Of a DNA stretch of 64,000 nt, positions 24,899 through 37,444 are shown one piece after another; the stretch's first letter is position 1, and each line of letters opens with the position of its first letter. The notes below the pieces were generated by a model. That model did no database searches, was not told where the DNA came from, and worked only from the letters and a program-made list of their open reading frames with translations. Where the stretch lies: positions 2,898,007-2,962,006 of the forward strand of contig BROE01000025.1 in the NCBI GenBank assembly GCA_036571765.1. Direction: 5' to 3'. The DNA comes from Plecoglossus altivelis (lineage: Eukaryota; Chordata; Actinopteri; Osmeriformes; Plecoglossidae). The position numbers and the translations under genes are program-made.

Positions 24899-26425
24899 AT
24901 GAGTAAAAGGAAAGCGCCACAGGAATCCCTAAATGAGGGAATTACAGACTTTCTTGTTGGTGAGTTATGGGTATGAGGCTAGGGTAACTCCAGCTTTCAA
25001 GACAGCAGCCGAGAAGCTCAAGTTAGCTAGCTAGCTATCCCAACCTAGCTAGCTAGCTAAACAAGAGTCAGCGCAGAGAGCTGACCAGAACACACAACAA
25101 AGACACACTTCAAACCTTTCTCAGACTGATCGTGGGCTACAGTTCGTGCTATTTAATGCTCCCTGTCTCTTAAATGCATTGACCAAAGAGCATGTGCTTT
25201 TGGACGATCCACTGACCGCAATCAGAACCAAAACCTCTCAATGTCTTATCTCCGTGTCTGTCATTGTCTTAGAACTGGCCAACTACGAGAGAAATGTCAA
25301 CAGAGCGGTCCACAAGTACAACGCATACAGGTAAGACGATCTCTGTGCAGACTCACTGGTACGATCGCTTAACTATTTGAACACCCAGCTAAAGGAATGA
25401 ATGGTGGTTCTACGTCTGTCGTGTTCCATAGGAAGGCAGCATCTGTGATCGCCAAGTACCCCCAGAAGATTAAAAGTGGCACAGAGGCAAAGAAACTGGT
25501 TAGTGGAATATATCTTGCTCCAAGCTATGTAGAAAGTGTCCACTCTCTAGTGTGTATGGTAGACACAAAATAGTGACGTGTCAACGAGTTCACATCAGTC
25601 GCCTTATTAACATTTGTCTTTTATCAGGATGGAGTCGGCGCTAAGATCGCCGAAAAGATCGATGAGTTTCTACAAACGGGCAAACTCAGGAAACTGGAGA
25701 AGGTGAGAGCATCAGGAAAGGTTGACTTCAGCCCTTTGTGAACGTCATGCGTTTCCCCAAAATGTCGTCCTCAAAGACGTGTCTGCGTTGGGTTTTTAGA
25801 TTCGGAATGACGATACAAGTTCTTCCATCAACTTCCTTACCAGAGTGACTGGTATCGGGTATGTTCTCTTGCCCTTCTGCACGTGATATCTGAAAGATAC
25901 CTGGAACCTGAAAGATACTCTTTCCTAAACTGAATATAACATCTCGTATTCATCCAGACCAGCCGCAGCCAGGAAGTTCTTTGACGAGGGAGTCAAGACC
26001 CTGGAGGGTATGTTATTTTGATTCTTTTGTTTTGTTTTTTTAAAACCTCATACATCAAGTTCAAGTTGTGCTTTATTGTCATTCCGCTACATGTGGGTGC
26101 ATACAGTGGAACGAAATGTTGTGCCTCACAGAGCCACGGTGCTACATAAGTACAGACATTTAACAGTACAGTCTAACAACAAACAATTTAAAATAAATAT
26201 AACATTTGTCCTATACATAAACTAAACAGGATACAAACTATACAAACTGTACGAATACCTTCCGATGTGCATGTGCATAGAGTATTGTACATGTATCAGT
26301 TGTAGTTCTCGAGACTTGAGGTTGATTGATGAATCAGTACACTGTTGTATCTCTTAGATCTGAAGAAAATTGAGCACAAACTTAACCATCATCAGCAGAT
26401 TGGGCTCAAGTAAGTGCTCACTGTC

Positions 26426-26480
<55 letters not shown>

Positions 26481-26639
26481 TGGATGTCACCTGCATGACA
26501 CTATCGTGCTTCCCGCAGGTACTTTGAGGAGTTTGAAAAAAGAATTCCCCGAGCAGAGATGCAGAAGATGGAAGTGAGTGACCGAACTACCGGGCGCTGT
26601 GCCATGAAACATCGTACACATCGTTGTGTTTACCGGAAC

Positions 26640-26674
<35 letters not shown>

Positions 26675-26971
26675 ACGCAGACCCTTATCCTGAAGGAGCT
26701 GGAAAACGTTGGCACTGAATACATCGGCACAATCTGTGGGAGTTACAGGAGAGGTGAGAGGATGCAGTCAATGGTCAGGGAAATGAACGAGCAGTGGGTG
26801 TGCATATTAATGCAGGCCTGGTAGCTCTTCCTGTGGAAACTTGCCCATCGCTGCACTGTTCTCTCTGGATGGATGATAACATCAGTGAAGAGAGTCATTC
26901 AAGGATAGGATGCCATGCTGTTTTATTGTTTAGATCAGGGGGACCAATAGTAAAAGTGGGACCAATAGTAA

Positions 26972-27015
<44 letters not shown>

Positions 27016-28247
27016 CTCAGGTGCAGAGTCCAGTGGGGATATTGATATCCTCCTAACCCACCCTGACTTTACCTCAGAGTCTGAAAAGCAGGTATTTATT
27101 TACCAAAGCATGAACTCTGCATCACCACTCCAGCGCAGCGACGGGGCCCTTTGCACGGTCTCACACCTGCCTTGCCCTTCTCTCCTCCCCAGCCCAAACT
27201 CCTCCATGACGTGGTGGATCACCTGCTGTCCGTCGGCTTCGTGACTGACACTCTCTCTAAAGGGGACACCAAGTTCATGGTGAGGCCTGTGAGAATGTTG
27301 GCGGCGGGGGGGGGGGGGGGGGATTGTTCGTTGGCGTGACGTCTGAGCCGGTCGCTGTGTCTCTAGGGGGTGTGCCAGCTGCAGCCAAGCGATGACGAGG
27401 AGGAGGAAGAGTACCTTCACAGGCGCATTGACATCAGGTGACCGTGACAGCCAACCAGCCCCTCTCCTCTCAGCTCCTCCCCTCTCAGGCGTGGTCCTTG
27501 TTGAGCAGGGTAGACAACGTGATGGGTTGTTTGTGAAGCTGAAAAGGTTTTGAACTCTGCTTCAGTACAGAAATCCACACCTGTGTTATCAGACTCTTAC
27601 AGCATCAGCATCCTGTTTGAGTAGAGGGTGAAGGAATATTAAGGATATTTGTAGTTATTCTTATATATGTATAATTATACATATATGTAGTTATACATAT
27701 GTGTCTTTTTCACATGTTTCTTCTCCTGTTCTGCTCCAGGTTAATCCCTAAGGACCAGTACTACTGTGGCGTTCTGTATTTCACTGGGAGCGACATCTTC
27801 AACAAGAACATGCGAACCCACGCCCTGGAGAAGGGCTTCACCCTCAACGAGTACACCATCCGGCCATTGGGGGTCACCGGTGAGTCATGCCCGCCGGGAT
27901 CAGAGGTCAAACCTCACGTTGTCCAGAAGAGTTTAGAACAGTGTGCGAGGGGTTTAAGGAGATGTGTGTATGTGTGTGTGTGTGTGTGTGTGGCACTGTG
28001 ATTGCTGCTGTAACTTCCCAGTTTTAAGAGCATCTACTAATGCCAAATGGGATGTATGTTTACTCGGTACACTTTCATAGAAGCACAAGCAAAATGACTG
28101 CTATACCAAATGAGTTTTCCCACTGTCCTCCTCTGGTGTGGCTTTTGCCTAGGCATGGCAGGAGAGCCTCTGTTGGTGGACTGTGAGAAGGACATCTTTG
28201 ACTACATCCAGTGGAAATACAAGGAGCCCAAAGAACGCAGCGAGTGA
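24899..28247 (+). CDS. polb: DNA polymerase beta
   Basis: Base-excision repair polymerase with 5'-dRP lyase, acting in the nucleus. Fourteen exons: 24899-24959, 25273-25330, 25432-25498, 25628-25702, 25800-25858, 25958-26007, 26358-26409, 26519-26573, 26681-26753, 27021-27091, 27193-27279, 27367-27437, 27740-27879, 28153-28247. The spliced frame is 337 aa (human 335). Lyase domain: GVGAKIAEKIDEF keeps the Schiff-base lysine (human K72) and K68. Helix-hairpin-helix GIGPAAARKF is present. Catalytic aspartates are seen in GDIDILL and RRIDIRL. The DYIQWKYKEPKERSE end is intact. An acidic insertion (DDEEEEE) in the exon at 27367 makes it two residues longer than human. AATAAA at 29109-29114 may end a long 3' UTR. 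The neighbours vdac3 and ikbkb match the human 8p11 order of genes. Confidence 0.97.
26055..26294. mobile_element. Dispersed repeat, copy 2 (polb intron 6)
   Basis: 240 bases, about 96% identical to 22543-22783 and in the same orientation, sitting 48 bases after the exon ending 26007. The sharp shared ends show these are two insertions of one element and not a local duplication. Confidence 0.75.
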
Positions 28248-30798
28248 AGGGCCAAGGCACCAGCTTTTGTCCTCAGAGCGACACCTCTGATGCCAGCAAG
28301 GCTGACAGACTTGTGAACGCGAAACTTTTCGTGGGCCTGAGTTGAGATGTTTTTTTGTTTGTTTTTTTAAAACTTTTTCTTGGTTAATCCGGGAATGAGT
28401 ATTGACGAGACATAGTCAATACAATACATGTCGACGAGGGAAAAGGAATATTGTCGAGGCAGAATTTTAACCTCGTTTTAACCTGTTACGTGATCATACT
28501 TCATGTCTACATACCAGTTTTCTGACAGATCATACAAACAAACACAAAAAAGTTATTTATTGCTGACTGTTCGTTTCAGTCCAACTTAACATGAGAGGGT
28601 GAAGGAGTAGAGAAAGGTGCTTGGCGCTGATCCATCTATCAGTTTGGACTGGCTGCTTATTAAACTTGCTAGGCAACAGTGCTTGTAGCTTTTGTTGACT
28701 GCAGACACAGCCAGGCCACCAGGCCATTCCACAGGGCTGCCAGATGTTGCGTTCTGCTGTCACAGTTGTATACAGCATCCGTGCGAAGCTTTTCCCTTCA
28801 GATCATCAGGATTATATTTATTGTGTTTTGAAAGTTGTTAGTCAGTTATTTGAAATGTAACTGCCCAACCCCTTGATGCGGTTATTAATGACCCGTGTCT
28901 ATTTCTAAAAGTTTAGTTAGTGTAGATGTGATTGGTGTGTTCTTACATGGTGCTACAGTATGCTAAATTGGACAGTTTTCTTTTGTGATCTCAGTAGATT
29001 AGCATTATTAGACATTCAACAGGGTGGTGATTCTGGCAAGCAATGGAACTGTGACTACAAAGCAATTATGTTTTTGTCAAACGAGTTTGAACTGGGTGTG
29101 GATATGTTAATAAATGTGAAATTGTGTCTATGTAGTCTGAACTGTTAAGGGTGTGCATGTATATTTAAGGAACTTTTGTCCTTGGAAACGTGTCCTTGCT
29201 CAAGAATCACACTTGCTCTCAAATAAGAGCTACTCAGAATATAGGTAATGTTAGCTCTAGTATACTAAGCTGGCTATGGTCAGCTGGCTATAAATTGGGG
29301 CCTCATCCTGTACGGCAGGGGGTGTCTAATCCTGGTCCCCGGGGGCCAGCGTCCTGACAGTTTTAGAGATTTCCTTGCTCCAGCACACCTGATTCTATTG
29401 AATGGGTCGTTATCAAGCTATGTGGAAGCTTCATAATGACTCGTCTTTACAGTCAGGTGTGCTGAAGCAAGGAAACATCTAAAACTGTCAGGACGTTGGC
29501 CTGCTGTAGGGCATGCACACATATCCTTTTTTTTATTACTTAGTTTGGGCACAAATCTTGTCTACATGTCTGTCAGATCCATTAAATATACTCGAGTGTA
29601 GCCATGCTGCTACTCTGAAGCCGGGTCCACGGTAATGTTTATACTTGTTGTCACCGCAACCAAAAACCTGTGTGTGCCGCAAAGCATGATGGTCTGAAAT
29701 AAAATGCTGACAGAAATACCAGTGGAACCAGCAAAAATTGACCAATTACTGAGATGCATGCGTTACTCTCAGCCAATGGGACGTAACTGCGATCGAGTGC
29801 TTAGTCAGTTACACACCCTCATCTTTCTTGTCAACCACTTTGCGGGAGTTGAAGCTGTGCTGTGACCAAGCGTTTCTGCAAAGTATACAACCAACCACCG
29901 TTGGGAATACCAGGTAAATTCTTCATTGCTAATCACCTTAGTATTTTATTACAATTTGGCACGTTATTTAAGCTCTGAATTGAACATAGGTCGATTAAAT
30001 GGACGGAGTTTAAACGCCTGACATCAATGCCTTGGTCTGCTCAGTTGCATGGCTGTCCATCATTCATTTCTGCTCGGAGCTAGTTAGTCTATAGTTAGCT
30101 AACTGGCTAACCAGAATTCATGTTTTTAGAAGTTTGACTGTCTAAGTTACTGCTAGCTATTTGTAAACATGTTGGAATTGTAACATAACAAGAGCAAACC
30201 ATCTTTACTCTACCCTACCGAAATAGTTATAATTTGCGTCTACCACTGGTAGCTCTCTCTAGATACGGGTAACGTTAGTAAAGCTCATTTACTAGCTACC
30301 TGAAGTAAGTTTTAACAAAAGGTAGAACGATTGAGACAAGTCCGATTTCTTTAGAGCCAAGCGGCAAGGCGCGCTCGTCACTCCCCCGACGAGATTTTCT
30401 GCTGAAAAGCAGTTGAAATCAGCAGCGGGCGGTATCCATAGAAACTACGCACAGAGCGGTCGTCAGCCTATTGTGGTAGAAAATGTTATGCAACATTTGA
30501 TAAACGATAGCTCCATCAATGATATGCGGTGTGTCTGACATTATGTAACTGGCATCGTTGCACGAGTGCTAAACTGCTTGCTGTTGCTAAGCCTTGATCT
30601 AAGATGCTAAGCCTGACGTTTGGTGGGAACGCTGGCTTGAGACGAGCTGCTTCGAGAGTCCTTTCATCTCGCTCGCTTGGAGGCGCGATAATGCGGATTT
30701 GGATAGGACGGACTGGATTTTTTTTTTTTTTTTAGCGGATCCTTTTCTTCCATGTAGGCTACTGTCGGTAAAACTCATTCTGTGTTTTGGTCTCCCAG
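28248..30798. other. polb 3' UTR and dynll1 upstream region
   Basis: polb 3' UTR probably reaches about 29130. An inverted-repeat element lies at 29345-29501. CCAAT at 29773 and a donor-like GGAATACCAG|GTAAAT at 29913 mark a probable non-coding exon 1 of dynll1. No other coding exon is seen. Confidence 0.5.
29345..29501. mobile_element. Short inverted-repeat element (MITE-like)
   Basis: The left arm at 29345-29395 (CGTCCTGACAGTTTTAGAGA...) and the right arm at 29451-29501 are near-perfect reverse complements of about 50 bases separated by about 55 bases. There is no coding capacity. The form matches non-autonomous DNA transposons common in fish intergenic DNA, though the family is not certain. 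Confidence 0.7.
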
Positions 30799-30805
30799 GG
30801 CAACC

Positions 30806-31411
30806 ATGTCTGACAGAAAGGCGGTGATCAAAAATGCGGACATGTCCGAAGAGATGCAACAGGACGCGGTGGAGTGCGCCACGCAGGCTCTGGAGAAGTA
30901 TAACATCGAGAAGGACATCGCTGCATACATCAAGAAGGTACACGCGGTGGCCGTCACAGCTGTAGATCACTATAGCCATCAGATTACGGCACGATTCACC
31001 AAACCCACCTGCGATGGTAGTCAGAGCCAGGGTGGACTGTTTCCTTACCTACTGTACTTATCGCTTTGCATGTCTAGTTAATGGAAAGCTCAAGGATGGG
31101 TTTGGAATAAGCCGTCGGTAAGAGACACGATGTGTGGAGTGTAGGTGGCCTTGTTCCTCGTGTTTGGCTACCATCTGAGGGGAGGGAGGGGCATTGGCTT
31201 TTGGTCACCCCTCCTTCAAAAATGGTTAATTGGTGACTGTCTAACTCTCATCTTTTGTTTGTGCTCCTCCCAGGAATTTGACAAGAAGTACAACCCCACC
31301 TGGCACTGCATCGTCGGGAGGAACTTCGGCAGCTACGTGACTCATGAGACCAAGCATTTCATCTACTTCTACCTGGGCCAGGTAGCCATTCTGCTCTTCA
31401 AGTCAGGCTAA
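30806..31411 (+). CDS. dynll1: Dynein light chain LC8-type (DYNLL1-like), 89 aa
   Basis: Hub light chain of cytoplasmic dynein and many other complexes, binding short TQT-type peptides as a dimer. Two coding exons: 30806-30937 (44 codons, MSDRKAVIKNADMSEEMQQD...IKK) and 31274-31411 (45 codons plus TAA, ending LGQVAILLFKSG). Length is exactly the family's 89 aa. MSEEM, VECATQAL and the second exon are as in DYNLL1. The Ala-Tyr variants (QQDAVEC, IAAYIKK) are shared with fish copies and DYNLL2, so the paralogue call is likely but not certain. An acceptor at 30798 shows a 5' non-coding exon, probably ending at 29913. ATTAAA at 31675-31680 is the poly(A) signal. Confidence 0.93.
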
Positions 31412-32364
31412 GGGGCCTTGTGCCTTGCCCCACCCCCCACCCATCAACTGACCATTAAACAGTGACTGACTGGACAGAAAGGCTCTATCATTCCTGGCCA
31501 ACGGGCTCTGCCCTCTTCTGTGCTGCTTTCAACTTTGTTCCCCTTTTGTTTATGGAAAAAAAATCTACCAAAAAAAAACAAAAAAACATGGCCATGTGAA
31601 ACAAATGAAAACACTTGTATTTATTTTTGTTTTTCTATCACATTAGATTTGATGTCTCAGATTTCTTTTTTGTAATTAAAGCAATGTTTTGGCTGGGTAC
31701 AACCTTTTGGAGTAGTTTTGTTTCAGGTGTTCATGCTACCTTGCGGAGATCAGTAATTCACGACTGTATCCGAAAGCAGCTTTAGACTGGAGCTCTCTGG
31801 TCGAGCTGCGATGGTTGTGTAACCAGGGAATGTGCTACCTGGAGCAGTAATATGGGCCATCATGCTACCAAAATAGAATTTCTACCCACTCCAGTCACAC
31901 GGGCTCAGGTGATAGTTGGAATAGGAAAATCACAAAAGCCCCGTTCATGACATCCATGAATTGGAAGTATGGCCTTGGACTAAGCAAAGAGAAGCTTTTA
32001 CTGTCAAGCTTTCACAGCTGCAAGAACATGCTGACTACAATAACCAGCCAGGCTTGAAACCACAAAATGTCCAGGTTATTTAGAACAACCTTACATCTAT
32101 TAATAAGACTGCGCTATATTGAAGACGCGTCAATCGTGGCCAAACTGGCTAAAAATACCAATAGCAGAACCAAGGGGGATTTAATTAGAACGTTGGCAGG
32201 CCAACAGACCATTTAGAAATAACTGCCTCCAAGGTTGTTCCTAAAAACAATAACATCTTTTATCGCCTCCACACCCACATCAGGGATGCAGAACAACATT
32301 CATACTAACAAAAACAGCAGGTGGCGCAGGGCGTAGGTCTGTGGTATTGTTTATTACAAGGTGT
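31412..32364. other. dynll1 3' UTR and convergent gap to rpl6
   Basis: dynll1 3' UTR to about 31700. The remainder to 32350 shows no coding signal. The rpl6 poly(A) signal (AATAAA on minus, 32350-32355) closes the gap. Confidence 0.55.
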
Positions 32365-34396
32365 TTAGAAAACCAGCTTGTGAGGGTACACGCCGTTGGA
32401 CAGGCAGAAGGAGGAGCGCAGGTAGCCCTTCAGCTGGGGGACCTTCTTGATGAGGGGCAGCAGCTTGGAGTCCACCGCCTTCTGGTCCGCCTTCCTCTGC
32501 TCTGTCAGCTGGTACGTCTGCAGGGGGGAGGGGGGAACTGTTAGACACCAGGCCAGTCCCTTCATGGAGCGTGTTAGCACAAGGCTAAAAGGAAGCGTGT
32601 GCACAAGCCTTTTCTCATGTTCTTTCGCACGCTTAAACAGGAGAATTGATATGAAACCTTACTGCCAATAGCTGACAAGATATCCCTGCCACCTGTTCAG
32701 TAAGCAGCTGACAACCTACCTCCTTCTCTGTGTCGAAGATCTCTCCTTCCTGGTGGCGAGGCCTCCTCAGCCTCTTCTTCTTGAAGTAGGCGTCTGACAG
32801 GGTCTTGGGGATCTTCATGCTGGAGATGTCCACCTTGGTCGCCGTGGCGATGACAAACTTCTGGTGTGCCCGGCGCAGGGGGACACGGTTCAGGGCAAGA
32901 GGGCCTGGAGAGGGTCAAGAGTAGATCAGAACAAGGACGCCTCGCATTGGGTCAAGGCCATGTTGAGGGGTGGGTCACCAGGGGCAGGTTCACTCACCAG
33001 TAACAAGCAGCAGGCCGCTGGAGAGCTGCTTCAGGAAAACCACACGCTGGAGGGAGCAAACACAGCAGTCAGTCCTTCAGGTCCACCATCACCTCATCCT
33101 CACCTAAACAGCTGCTAATCAAATACTACTGATGCCTACTCCACTACAACGCCAACAAACGCCCGAAGGTCTAGCAAAATGAGCATCTGACCAGCCAATG
33201 AGAAGCAACCCTCAAGATTAAAATGTCATGGACAAAAACAAGCGCACCACCGCAAGGGGGGGGGAATAAAAACAATTGGACCACCAATTAACATAAATGT
33301 GCCGTTTCATGAAATCACACGCTCCCAATTCAACAGCACGAGTGTCCTCTGCCTATTAAGCAGCCCTTGACGTTTGTCACCCTGCAGGGCCTGGGGCTGC
33401 GCGCTGGGCTGAGCGCGCGTGTGTGGGTGCATTGCCGTGTGCTGGCTCTTCTGCCTGCCTGCCCCCGCACTGGGCACAGGGAACAGTTGTTTGTGTGTGG
33501 GATGGAGGAGGAGGGGGGGGGGGGGGTGGAGGAAAGAGGGAATCGGATTCCTACTGTGGAGGTGTTGTTTGACTAGCGTGAACGAGCGTGGGAGCACGCC
33601 GTCGTAAGGGTAAGACACAGCACTCTTGGAAGTCGCCGGCTCCACCACAAGAGATGGATATGTAGACCAGGGGTGCATGAGGTAGGCACACTGGTCAAAG
33701 GCACGTCCAGAGTCCAGACGTTGGGAGTGGCGCTCACCTTCCCACGGTGGCGGCCAGTGAGCAGGACGAGCACGGTGCCAGGGGTGATGCTGGCGCGCAG
33801 CTTCCTCTTGTGCTGACTGAAGGGCTTCTTGCCGTGGCTCTTCAGCTTGCGAGGCACATCCTCTGTGGGGTAGTAACGGGGCTGAAGGGGGGAGGGAGGT
33901 ACAGGTTAGAAAGCACCCCAGCAGCCATGGCCACCATGGAAACCAACACTCGACGGGGAACACTCCAATGACAGTCACCAGGTTCTGGGGTGGGGGGGGG
34001 GAGGGACTCACCATTTTGCGTAGCTTGACGACACGAGTGCCTCCATTCTTGTCTCCTCCGACAGTCTTAGTGACTGTGGCGGGCGCCTTCACCTTCAACT
34101 TCTTCTCAATCTGAAAAGAGGACAAAATAGAAACGGTTACTAACAACTCCAGAGTGTGGCTTGAAATGGTTCATGTGGGGATGAGTCCCATGCTGCTCAA
34201 AGTTGGTTGTTGAAATCCCCATGTGGCTCCGCCTGGGTTGGAGTCTCACCTTGGTGGTGGTGGTCTTAGTCTTCCTCTTGTACATGGCTCTGCGAGCGTA
34301 CATGGCGGAACGGGAGTAGCGGCCGATACCCCTGGCCAGAACCGGGTTCCGGCTGCCATGTTTCTTGACAGCCTTCTTTTTATCTCCCTCGGCCAT
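32365..34396 (-). CDS. rpl6: 60S ribosomal protein L6 (eL6)
   Basis: Large-subunit ribosomal protein. Coding exons on the minus strand: 34250-34396, 34012-34110, 33738-33881, 32998-33046, 32720-32904, 32365-32517, giving 258 aa (human 288; the human Lys-rich N-terminal repeats are shorter here). Recognisable blocks: SRNPVLARGIGRYSRSAMY, RYYPTEDVPRKLKSHGKKPF, TPGTVLVLLTGRHRGK, RVVFLKQLSSGLLLVTGP, RQEGEIFDTEKE-type HQEGEIFDTEKEV, and the YLRSSFCLSNGVYPHKLVF end. The acceptor CAG directly abuts the ATG. A short non-coding exon 1 ends at 35081 and carries a 5'-TOP-like CTTTCTTTTTTTC. The poly(A) signal is only 10 bases past the stop. Strong, growth-controlled expression is expected for such a gene. 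Confidence 0.97.
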
Positions 34397-35080
34397 CTGA
34401 AGGCAGGTAAACACACTCGGAGTCAGGACAGGTAGCTAAGGTCCCCGACACTGGGTTACTACCGGCTAGCTAGCTAAGCAAATGCGGACCATCGACATGT
34501 CAGTAAAATCCACAGCAAGGCTGAGGCGCAAATCAAAATACGTTTATACGATGAGGTTTATTAACTTCAAACAATGATGCTAGCTAATTGAAAGCGTGAA
34601 CCACAGAAATAAAAATAAAAAACCTGCATCGGTCATTGAGGTACATGTTAGTATGAAGTGCGGCATGATAGATGCTAACTAGCAGGCTCGCAACTTGCCA
34701 ACTTAAACTGTGTTGAGTAGCCGGCTATGCTCGGTGCAGTTTAGGAATACATTTATTAATAATTCAGTAAGGTGTTCCAAAAGTGCAGTAAAACATTAAC
34801 GTAAATTTCAGATTTCAAACAGATACGTAACCTAAAAACAGGCAATAAGGCATTACAGCGCGTCCGTCAAGATAGCATACTATACCACACAGGCCTAGCC
34901 TAAACATTAGGCAATTTATTTTTAAGCAATCGTCCATGAAATGCTGACATATTTACAAATATCGGGTCTTTAACTTAAATAGAATAGCTTCACGTCAAAG
35001 TGAAAGGATAATTGTACTTATTTCACTAAGATGAATACCGATTTAATTTCGGAACAAATGTGAGGAGAAGCCATCCCTAC

Positions 35081-35112
35081 CTTAGCTATGAAAAAAAGAA
35101 AGACATCCGGGG
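35081..35112 (-). promoter_or_regulatory. rpl6: rpl6 non-coding exon 1 with 5'-TOP tract
   Basis: On the minus strand a pyrimidine run CTTTCTTTTTTTC is followed by ATAGCTAAG and a GTAGGG donor at 35080. A transcript starting at the C of this tract would have the terminal oligopyrimidine motif that places ribosomal protein mRNAs under mTOR control. The exact start base is inferred. Confidence 0.65.
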
Positions 35113-36278
35113 ATGTGACGCATATATTTACGTCGATTGTCACGGCTACGTAATGAACGTCGATCCGCATGTTTTTCACGGGACTTGTAGTTAAGAGTCT
35201 CGTTTTTCCAACTTTTACACAGGATGGATGTCCTATTTTAATTTCGAATTGAAACCATGGACACGTACATAAAATGTTTGAATTTAAGGACCACTGTAAC
35301 TAAAAGCCATCCTATTACACGTACTGTGTAATGTATCGGGGGGTGAAGAGTGCATATAGAACTGAACAGAATCATTTGTACTAAATATAATCGAAATAAG
35401 ACAAAGAATTTCCGGCACAACAAATTCTAAATCAAAGTTTTATTGATATGTTTTTCAATTACAAAAACAAATGTGTCCTGTGTAGCTGGGTCTACAGTTT
35501 TCACACATTCTTCCTGGGCACCCTGCAATGGAGTGGAGGGGCAACCGAGTAAAATAAAGACAACGAGAGACGTGGGGTAAAATCTGAACTGTCACAGTCA
35601 AGTTTCATGTTGACAAAAACCTTTTGTCGTTTCCCCTCATTCAAAGGTTTTTATTCTAGAGGTATTAATGCCTTATAAGCAAGCAGTGTATTCAAGGCAC
35701 ACGCAGACACAACAGATAGCAATAGTTTGTTCAGGGGAACTGACATTAGCATGTTAGCCCTTTAACATTGTAAGGCCTCTTTACCAGAAGGTCAATGGTT
35801 AACACAATCATCTCGAATAATGGAGTTGTTAAAAAAGTATATTTTCTCATACTACCACCCTCTTCTGCTCTGCTAAACACAGACCTTGCCGGAGTGCCTT
35901 TGGAGAGAAACTGTGTCTTCACGAGTGTATTTGGTGTAAATCGTCTTTACATGGTTTTTTTTACAAAAACTTTACGTCTAATGTTTTTGCTCTGGAAGTG
36001 TGGATGGCATTTCAGAATATTTCAACGAAGCAGTCTGTGGAGTACTGTTTCAACGACTACATGGCAAAAACTATGTGGACACCAGCCGGTGTGTGGACAC
36101 CTTCCTGTCCAAAATCTTGATAATTAATATGACGAAATATACTGATCATGGGTCCACATGTGCTGTATGTACAAAAATAACTTTGTATTCTATTTCCCAA
36201 TGTGGACTGCTGAAGTAGTACACTTGTGGGCACGGACAACAGAAAAAAGTGCACTTTTTAGTACAAATGGTTTGTTCT
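35113..36278. other. rpl6 upstream and acaa2 3' UTR
   Basis: No coding exon is seen. TTTATT at 35438-35443 (AATAAA on the minus strand) is a good candidate for the acaa2 poly(A) signal, which implies a 3' UTR of about 830 bases. Confidence 0.5.
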
Positions 36279-36803
36279 TCACTGGGTGTTTTCGATGATG
36301 ATGGCGATGCCCTGCCCTCCTCCGATACAGGCAGATCCTACCGCGTACTTCCCTCCACGCCGCCTGAGGGAACCATTCATCAAAATGTCATTTTCGAAAT
36401 ATTCCTCACATTATAGAAATTTTTTCACGTGTTCAACCCTGACATGAAGAAACCTGTGACCTGATGAATCGAATGATTGGTCCGCGGTTTTTCATGATAA
36501 ATGCGGCAAGGTTGTTAATTGACTTTCCTGGTATGATAAAACTAAAATAGAGATGGCAGTGTGTGTGTGTGTGTACGTGTAGGCATGTTCATGTATGGTT
36601 TCTTTGCAGTTGTGTGTGCCTGATCTGTGTGTGTGTTCAGGTTACCTGAGCTCATGCACCAGGTGTGCGGTGATGCGTGCTCCGGAGGCCCCCAGGGGGT
36701 GTCCGATGGCGATGGCTCCTCCGTTCACGTTGCACTTCTCTGGGTCCAGGCCGAGAGCCTTGGACACCGCCAGGTACTGGGGGGCGAACGCCTCGTTCAC
36801 CTG

Positions 36804-36847
<44 letters not shown>

Positions 36848-37411
36848 GCACCGCTCAGACGAACCTGATAGATCCAGCCCATCCAAGCATGAAGTTCTAG
36901 GATAATAATTGAATGCATGGATGAATCATTTGTTCATACCTCTACTACATCCATGTCCTGCAGAGTGAGACCTGCTTTCTTCAGGGCTTCAGTGATAGCA
37001 GGAACAGGGCCTGTGACAGAACATGACATCTTAGCAAAGCGAAATCAGAGCGAGGCTCCACGTCGAATGATGAGGGAAACCAACCGTCGTACGCGTGTCT
37101 GCATGAAGCCCATTACATAGCCTTGCTGGTAAAGGAAGAAATCACTTCAGTCCCCAAGTCATTTGTTATCAATCACTCACCGATTCCCATGATGCTCGGG
37201 TCGCAGCCGGAGACGTGATAGGCCACTATTCTGGCCAATGGGGTGAGCTTGTGCTCCTTCAGCGCATCCTCACTGGCTATCACCAAGGCAGCAGCCCCGT
37301 CGGACACTCCCTGCAGACAAGGAAGAAGATGCAGAATTGCTCAAAACACAGTCCTGCCAAGGCATTGAACGTTCTCAATCATTTTATCATCATCACTATA
37401 CAAAAGCAGGA

Positions 37412-37444
<33 letters not shown>

